The position numbers and the translations under genes are program-made. From positions 3,385,001 through 3,449,000 of the forward strand of contig NC_135550.1 of NCBI RefSeq assembly GCF_964340395.1: a DNA stretch of 64,000 bases. Reading direction: 5' to 3'. Shown here in pieces: positions 38,601 through 44,600 of the stretch (the first letter of the stretch is position 1; each line of letters begins with the position of its first letter). The notes beneath the pieces are model-generated. The model searched no databases. It saw nothing but the letters and a program-made list of their open reading frames with translations, and had not been told where the DNA came from. The DNA comes from Glandiceps talaboti. Lineage: Eukaryota > Hemichordata > Enteropneusta > Spengelidae.

Positions 38601-41600
38601 AAATGTGTGATAGTGAGGCGTAGATAATATTCAAATGTGCAAATGGTAGACGTTCTACCTGAAACAAAAACAGAAAAGTGCCACCATATTTACCACGGCA
38701 CAGAGATCGTGCTCCGATCCGACACGTCTTCAACTAGTTGCCTCCTCAGAGTACTGAGTCTATATATACCTAAAGCTATTGCACCCCATTATTTCAGATT
38801 CCGATTGAGGAGTCAATTTACGTAATCTTTATCACGATGCTATATGATATGACAGTTTGTTGTGCCTTTTCCTTGATGTTTTCTTTTTATGTGATTTTTG
38901 TTGTTGATGTTGGGGGGGGTGGGGGGGGGGAAACTTTGGGTCGGCCCGATAATGAAAAACAGAAGAAAAAAAATAGGGTGACCCCAATAAATTGAAGTAC
39001 GTCAGACAACAATTTATTAGCATTTCATGGTCATCTGATTTGTTAAATTTTACAGTTGAAGAAAGATCAGTAAGCTTACAGGCAATCACGAGTAAAAATA
39101 CCCAATACCATACCGAACTTCAGACTCCTTTACTTAGTTGAAGTTTTTGCTACACTGTGAACATTTTATTGTTACATATTCAAACAATGCGAATCTCGTT
39201 GTATTCAAAATTGAATTTGAAACCATTTTCAAAAGAAATGCGATACTATTACTGTATGATACAAAATAGAGACAATATAAACTCGTAGTTTATATATTTC
39301 CAGGTAGTTTGTATTTTACAAATACTGTGTTGTAAATTAGAACAATGCTAATTAATGGATAATCGTAGGGCAACTCTTCTTCTTTCGACATATGGCACAC
39401 TTTCTACTTTATTGGCCATTGAAAATATCATTGAAATTTTATGATAGTCAACGCCACGATCGTACGAACAGGGGCTACAGACGTGACGACACAGACAGAA
39501 GTTCTATCTATCAGCACTTCATAGCAATGGATCGCGTACACCAAGGGTGGTTGTGTATATAAATGGATGTGAAATGATGGTAAAACCACAGACAAGTTGT
39601 CTGTGGTACAAAGTACTAACATGTTATAAGCTGCGGATTCAGAGTTTAGAACATTATGGTAGGTAGATATGTCAATGGTCGGAACACGTGCATAACTGCA
39701 GTTTAGCAGGAGCCATCGCTAAGTTGTTACCACTTCCCTATTTGTTTAGCAAAATTACCACAAATAAAAGGGCCTTCGCCGTTTATATACGGGATTATAT
39801 TAGCGCTATCATTGTATCAATGGGGATACTACTAGGACAATGGTGTTGCAGACGTTGTTAGCTGTATCGAGAACGATCGGAGCGACTTCATAGCCCGGGC
39901 TTCATAGGCTCTTGCCACAGCTGTATCGAGAACGATCGGAGCGAATTTATAGCCCGGGATTCATAGGCTATGGACTTGGCACTTCCTGTCAGTACACTAA
40001 CGAAAACATCTTTTCCAGAGACATAGGCATCTATAATTATTCTCTGAAAGTCTTTCAAGTGTGAGTATCCAAGTTTCTCCAATGCGTCTCGATATGTTGA
40101 CTTGCTTGGTGACTACACCATGTTCATTTTGATTGACAAGCCTTATGAACTATGACCTAAATGTCGAATAGTCTACAAACTGAATGTCCGTATTGTTATC
40201 GCATGAGGGCGCGGCAAGGGACAACAGTCGCTCGGGCCTTCGGCCCTCGACCATTCGGGCCTTCGGCCCTCAATATCAGTTTGCGATTATACTAGTGTTG
40301 CGCCGGATCGGAGTTTAGATAAAACGTAGGAAAAAAAGGCGCGAGCGACTGTCGACAGTCTAATAGTGTGGCACAAATGTCATATCTCACAGACTAGGTT
40401 CACTAATGAAATTTTCTACTCACAGAGTAAAAACATATCTTGGAAGTGACCAAGAAATTTTATGACATTTGATTAGAAACTGTCTGACGGGTCATTAATA
40501 TAATAGTAATGCTAATATACATGATATAGTTTATGATATTTTTGTATACCACTGTGCTGTAGCTGAGAACTATCAACATTCTATATTTGAAATATTTTTT
40601 CAACTGCTTTCACAATGATATTCATATTGAACTCACAAAGCTACATACATACATAACATTACTATCTATGTGTACTACCTACAATAGGTTAATGTAGCAC
40701 TATGGTACATGTACAAGAATGGCCTGATCTTGTAGTGGTACCAGTGTTTATTATGGGTAACTATTTGACAGGGTACCAATGTGTCAACTGTCACATTTCC
40801 ATAAAACAAGATCCAATCAGAGAACCACAGTGACACTGTATCATACCTCACTTGGAATTTTAAAATGTTATCCCATGTTGTCATGGAAATGTGTACACGA
40901 CATATCCATAGTTGTATGATAACGACCTCTACAACATTACATCCCCATACTGTGAAATGTTAATGTTCTCTACAACATTACATCCACATACTGTGAAATG
41001 TCAATGTTCTCTACAACATTTACGTCCACATACTGTGAAATGTCAATGTTCTCTACAACATTACATCCACATACTGTGAAATGTCAATGTTCTCTGCAAC
41101 ATTACATCCACATACTGTGAAATGTCAATGTTCTCTACAACATTACATCCACATACTGTGAAATGTCAATGTACTTCAAGATAGTTTCTTGTGCCATCAC
41201 TGCTTTGACCATAAAATTACAAATCACAAAAATTTTGGAGAAATAGGATGAAAAATAACATTTTTATCATCACATCATCTTAATTTATACCATAAACATC
41301 ACATTATATAAAGGTTGCACAATGTTCATCCAGGAAATATAAATGGGACCACCATCATACCACAAATCACTTTGTAGCATTTTATGGCCCTCAGAATACA
41401 CTCACAGCCTGTGGGTATCAATGCAATATAGTTTATCAAATGGGGAATACCACTCCCATACAATATACACGGTGTTAGTGTATACAGGGCAGGGCACTCA
41501 TTCAATCACCATATTACTCATAATCCATAATACCACAAAGTAATTAGCATATCAATAGGTGAGCCTTACCGAATTGCTTATAACACAACTGCAAATTTTA

Positions 41601-44600
41601 TGTCACACATAATAATCACTATTATCATCATCATCATCATCAATTAAATTCATGTCAAACTATATCCTCCAGGACATTTTCATAATGAAAATTCATTGTT
41701 GTTCCAATATATCGAATTATAACTATATAATAGTTGTATTCATGTACTAATTATTTAAATGAATTCTATGAAAAAATTATCAGAACAAAGGAAGCTACTG
41801 CCATGCAGTTAAAGCTACATGTACATGTAGGTTATCACATACACATTGTATACAACAGTTATTGTAAACACCACCAAAGGTGGAAGGAAGGAAGCCATAT
41901 GTGAAAACGATAGCTGTATGAAATATGATACAAATACATGTAATTCTAGGGTAACTACACAATTACTGACAAAACATTTCAATCTGTTTCCTGTAAATAT
42001 TGCACATATTACATATTCAATATCATAAATTTTTTTATGATTACAGAACTGTAAATAAATTAATAATTCATAATGTATACCTATCATTTTTACAATAATA
42101 GTATTATGATATGTATACATTATGAATACTAATAAAAAGATTAGATCAGATAGGGATTGAAAAAAAAATTGCAGGATATGCAAAGTGTGGTGCTACAAAA
42201 ATGTATCTTTACTACCCTTGGAAGTTGAGATAATAAATCATTTATATACCTAATACTTGTCATGTCATATGTAAGTGAATGCAAAACATGTAAATGTATG
42301 CATAACATGTATTAAAGTGAATGCATAACATGTAAGTGATTGCAAAACATGTAAGTGATTGCATAACATGTAAGTGATTGCATAACATGTCAGTGAATGC
42401 AAAACATGTCAGTGAATGCATAATATGTAAGTGAATGCATTCACTGATATTTTAGATATAAGTGAATGCATTCATTGATATTTTATATGTAAGTCAATGC
42501 ATAAATCGATATTTCAGATATGTAAGTGAATCCATACATTGATATTTTAGATATGTGAGTCAATGCATACATTGATATTTTAGATATGTAAGTGAATGCA
42601 TACATTGATATTTCAAATATGTACAAAATGTAAGTCAATGCATATATTGATATTTTAGATGTAAGTCAATGCATAAATTGATATTTTAGATATGTGAGTC
42701 AATTCATACATTGATATTTTAGATGTAAGTCAATGCATAAACTGATATTTTAGATGTAAGTCAATGCATAAATTGATATTTCAGATATGTGAGTGAATGC
42801 ATACATTGATATTTTAGATATGTAAGTCAATGCATACATTGATATTTTAGATGTAAGTCAATGCATACATTGATATTTTAGATGTAAGTCAATGCATACA
42901 TTGATATTTTAGATGTAAGTCAATGCATACATTGATATTTTAGATGTAAGTCAATGCATAAATTGATATTTTAGATGTAAGTCAATGCATAAATTGATAT
43001 TTCAGATATGTGAGTGAATGCATACATTGATATTTTAGATATGTAAGTCAATGCATACATTGATATTTTAGATGTAAGTCAATGCATACATTGATATTTT
43101 AGATGTAAGTCAATGCATAAATTGATATTTTAGATATGTAAGTGAAAGCATACATTGATATTTTAGATGTGTAAGTCAATGCATACATTGATATTTCAGA
43201 TGTGTAAGTGAATGCATACATTGATATTTTAGATGTAAGTGAATGCATACATTGATATTTTAGATGTGTAAGTCAATGCATACATTGATATTTCAGATGT
43301 GTAAGTGAATGCATACATTGATATTTTAGATATGTAAGTCAATGCATACATTGATATTTTAGATGTAAGTCAATGCATACATTGATATTTTAGATATGTA
43401 AGTCAATGCATACATTGATATTTTAGATGTAAGTCAATGCATAAATTGATATTTTAGATATGTGAGTGAATGCATACATTGATATTTTAGATGTAAGTCA
43501 ATGCATACATTGATATTTTAGATGTAAGTCAATGCATACATTGATATTTTAGATATGTAAGTCAATGCATACATTGATATTTTAGATGTAAGTCAATGCA
43601 TAAATTGATATTTTAGATATGTGAGTGAATGCATACATTGATATTTTAGATGTAAGTCAATGCATACATTGATATTTTAGATATGTGAGTCAATTCATAC
43701 ATTGATATTTTAGATATGTAAGTGAAAGCATACATTGATATTTTAGATGTGAGTCAATGCATACATTGATATTTTACTGAAGGGGAAAATCTGGTAAAAT
43801 TTACATGTAGTTTCCTATACATTGTGTTGTTAATAACTTAACAGTTCTTAGATCCTTGTGATCTACAGGGTAAATCATGTCAATTTAAAGCTTGCCAATA
43901 TCTAGTAGTGTTTTATAAGGTTTCAAAATCACATCCCAAACATTACAACTTGGACGGTACCTTTATAATTTAGTTTCAAATATCTACATATTACTTTGTA
44001 AGAAACTCTTTAAAAATCCCGGGGAACTCAACTCGGTATAGCCCTGGACCCATTTTGTGTACAAGTTACAACATTATGTACAATAATAATAATAATAATC
44101 ATACTAATTGTGTCATTAACAAATTTTAAAACCCAAACATACACAGATTTGAAGGTCACTAGATAAAAGCAATTTTTGTTTATTGCATCTATTCTAATAC
44201 CTTGCACACATGATCAATCATCCATCTACTCATACATTTTTCATGATACACGTATTAACTTCTACATGTACAATTTTGTCCTGTATGTCTGGGTGTAGTA
44301 CAACACAGCTATCATCTAGAGTACTGATAACACATCATTTCACTACCATTTCAAGTTTATAACTACATGGTCTACATTGGTGCTCATTTGTTGATAATAT
44401 TTCAAATGTAACATTACAACAACAAACATGACACTACCACAATAGTTTTTTTCTTTTTTATTCCAAAACATTTTTATAAATTTCAGGCTTATTTTTAGAT
44501 CATGATGATTCACCAAGAAACAAAACTGGGTTTGGTACCAAACATAATAAACAGGGATAGTTTTTCTTGTTCAGCTGGGTTTTGAATACTGTAATATAAT

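Larger units (their letters stand above)
38007..40362. mobile_element. 2356-bp Mutator-like element with long inverted ends and captured gene fragments (Pack-MULE-like)
   Basis: The left arm (38007-38136) and right arm (40211-40362) are reverse complements over about 130 bp: TAGACGGTCGACAGTCGCTC at the left against TAGACTGTCGACAGTCGCTC from the right, then CCGATCCGGCGCAACACTAG and GAGGGCCGAAGGCCCGA. The right arm has one extra copy of the GGGCCGAAGGCCC palindrome. A perfect 9-bp duplication ATAGTGTGG flanks it (37998-38006, 40363-40371). No transposase was recognised. Inside are a minus-strand RecQ-type helicase fragment and a plus-strand THAP-like start. 9-bp duplications and long inverted ends are the Mutator (MULE) pattern; short gene pieces inside such an element recall plant Pack-MULEs. 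Confidence 0.85.

Noticed and set aside
41815-42183. 122-codon hydrophobic minus-strand frame
   Set aside because: AT-rich intron sequence reads as hydrophobic residues by chance; no homology recognised.
42262-43774. CRISPR array
   Set aside because: Regular repeats but no unique spacers, units are head to tail, and the genome is animal.
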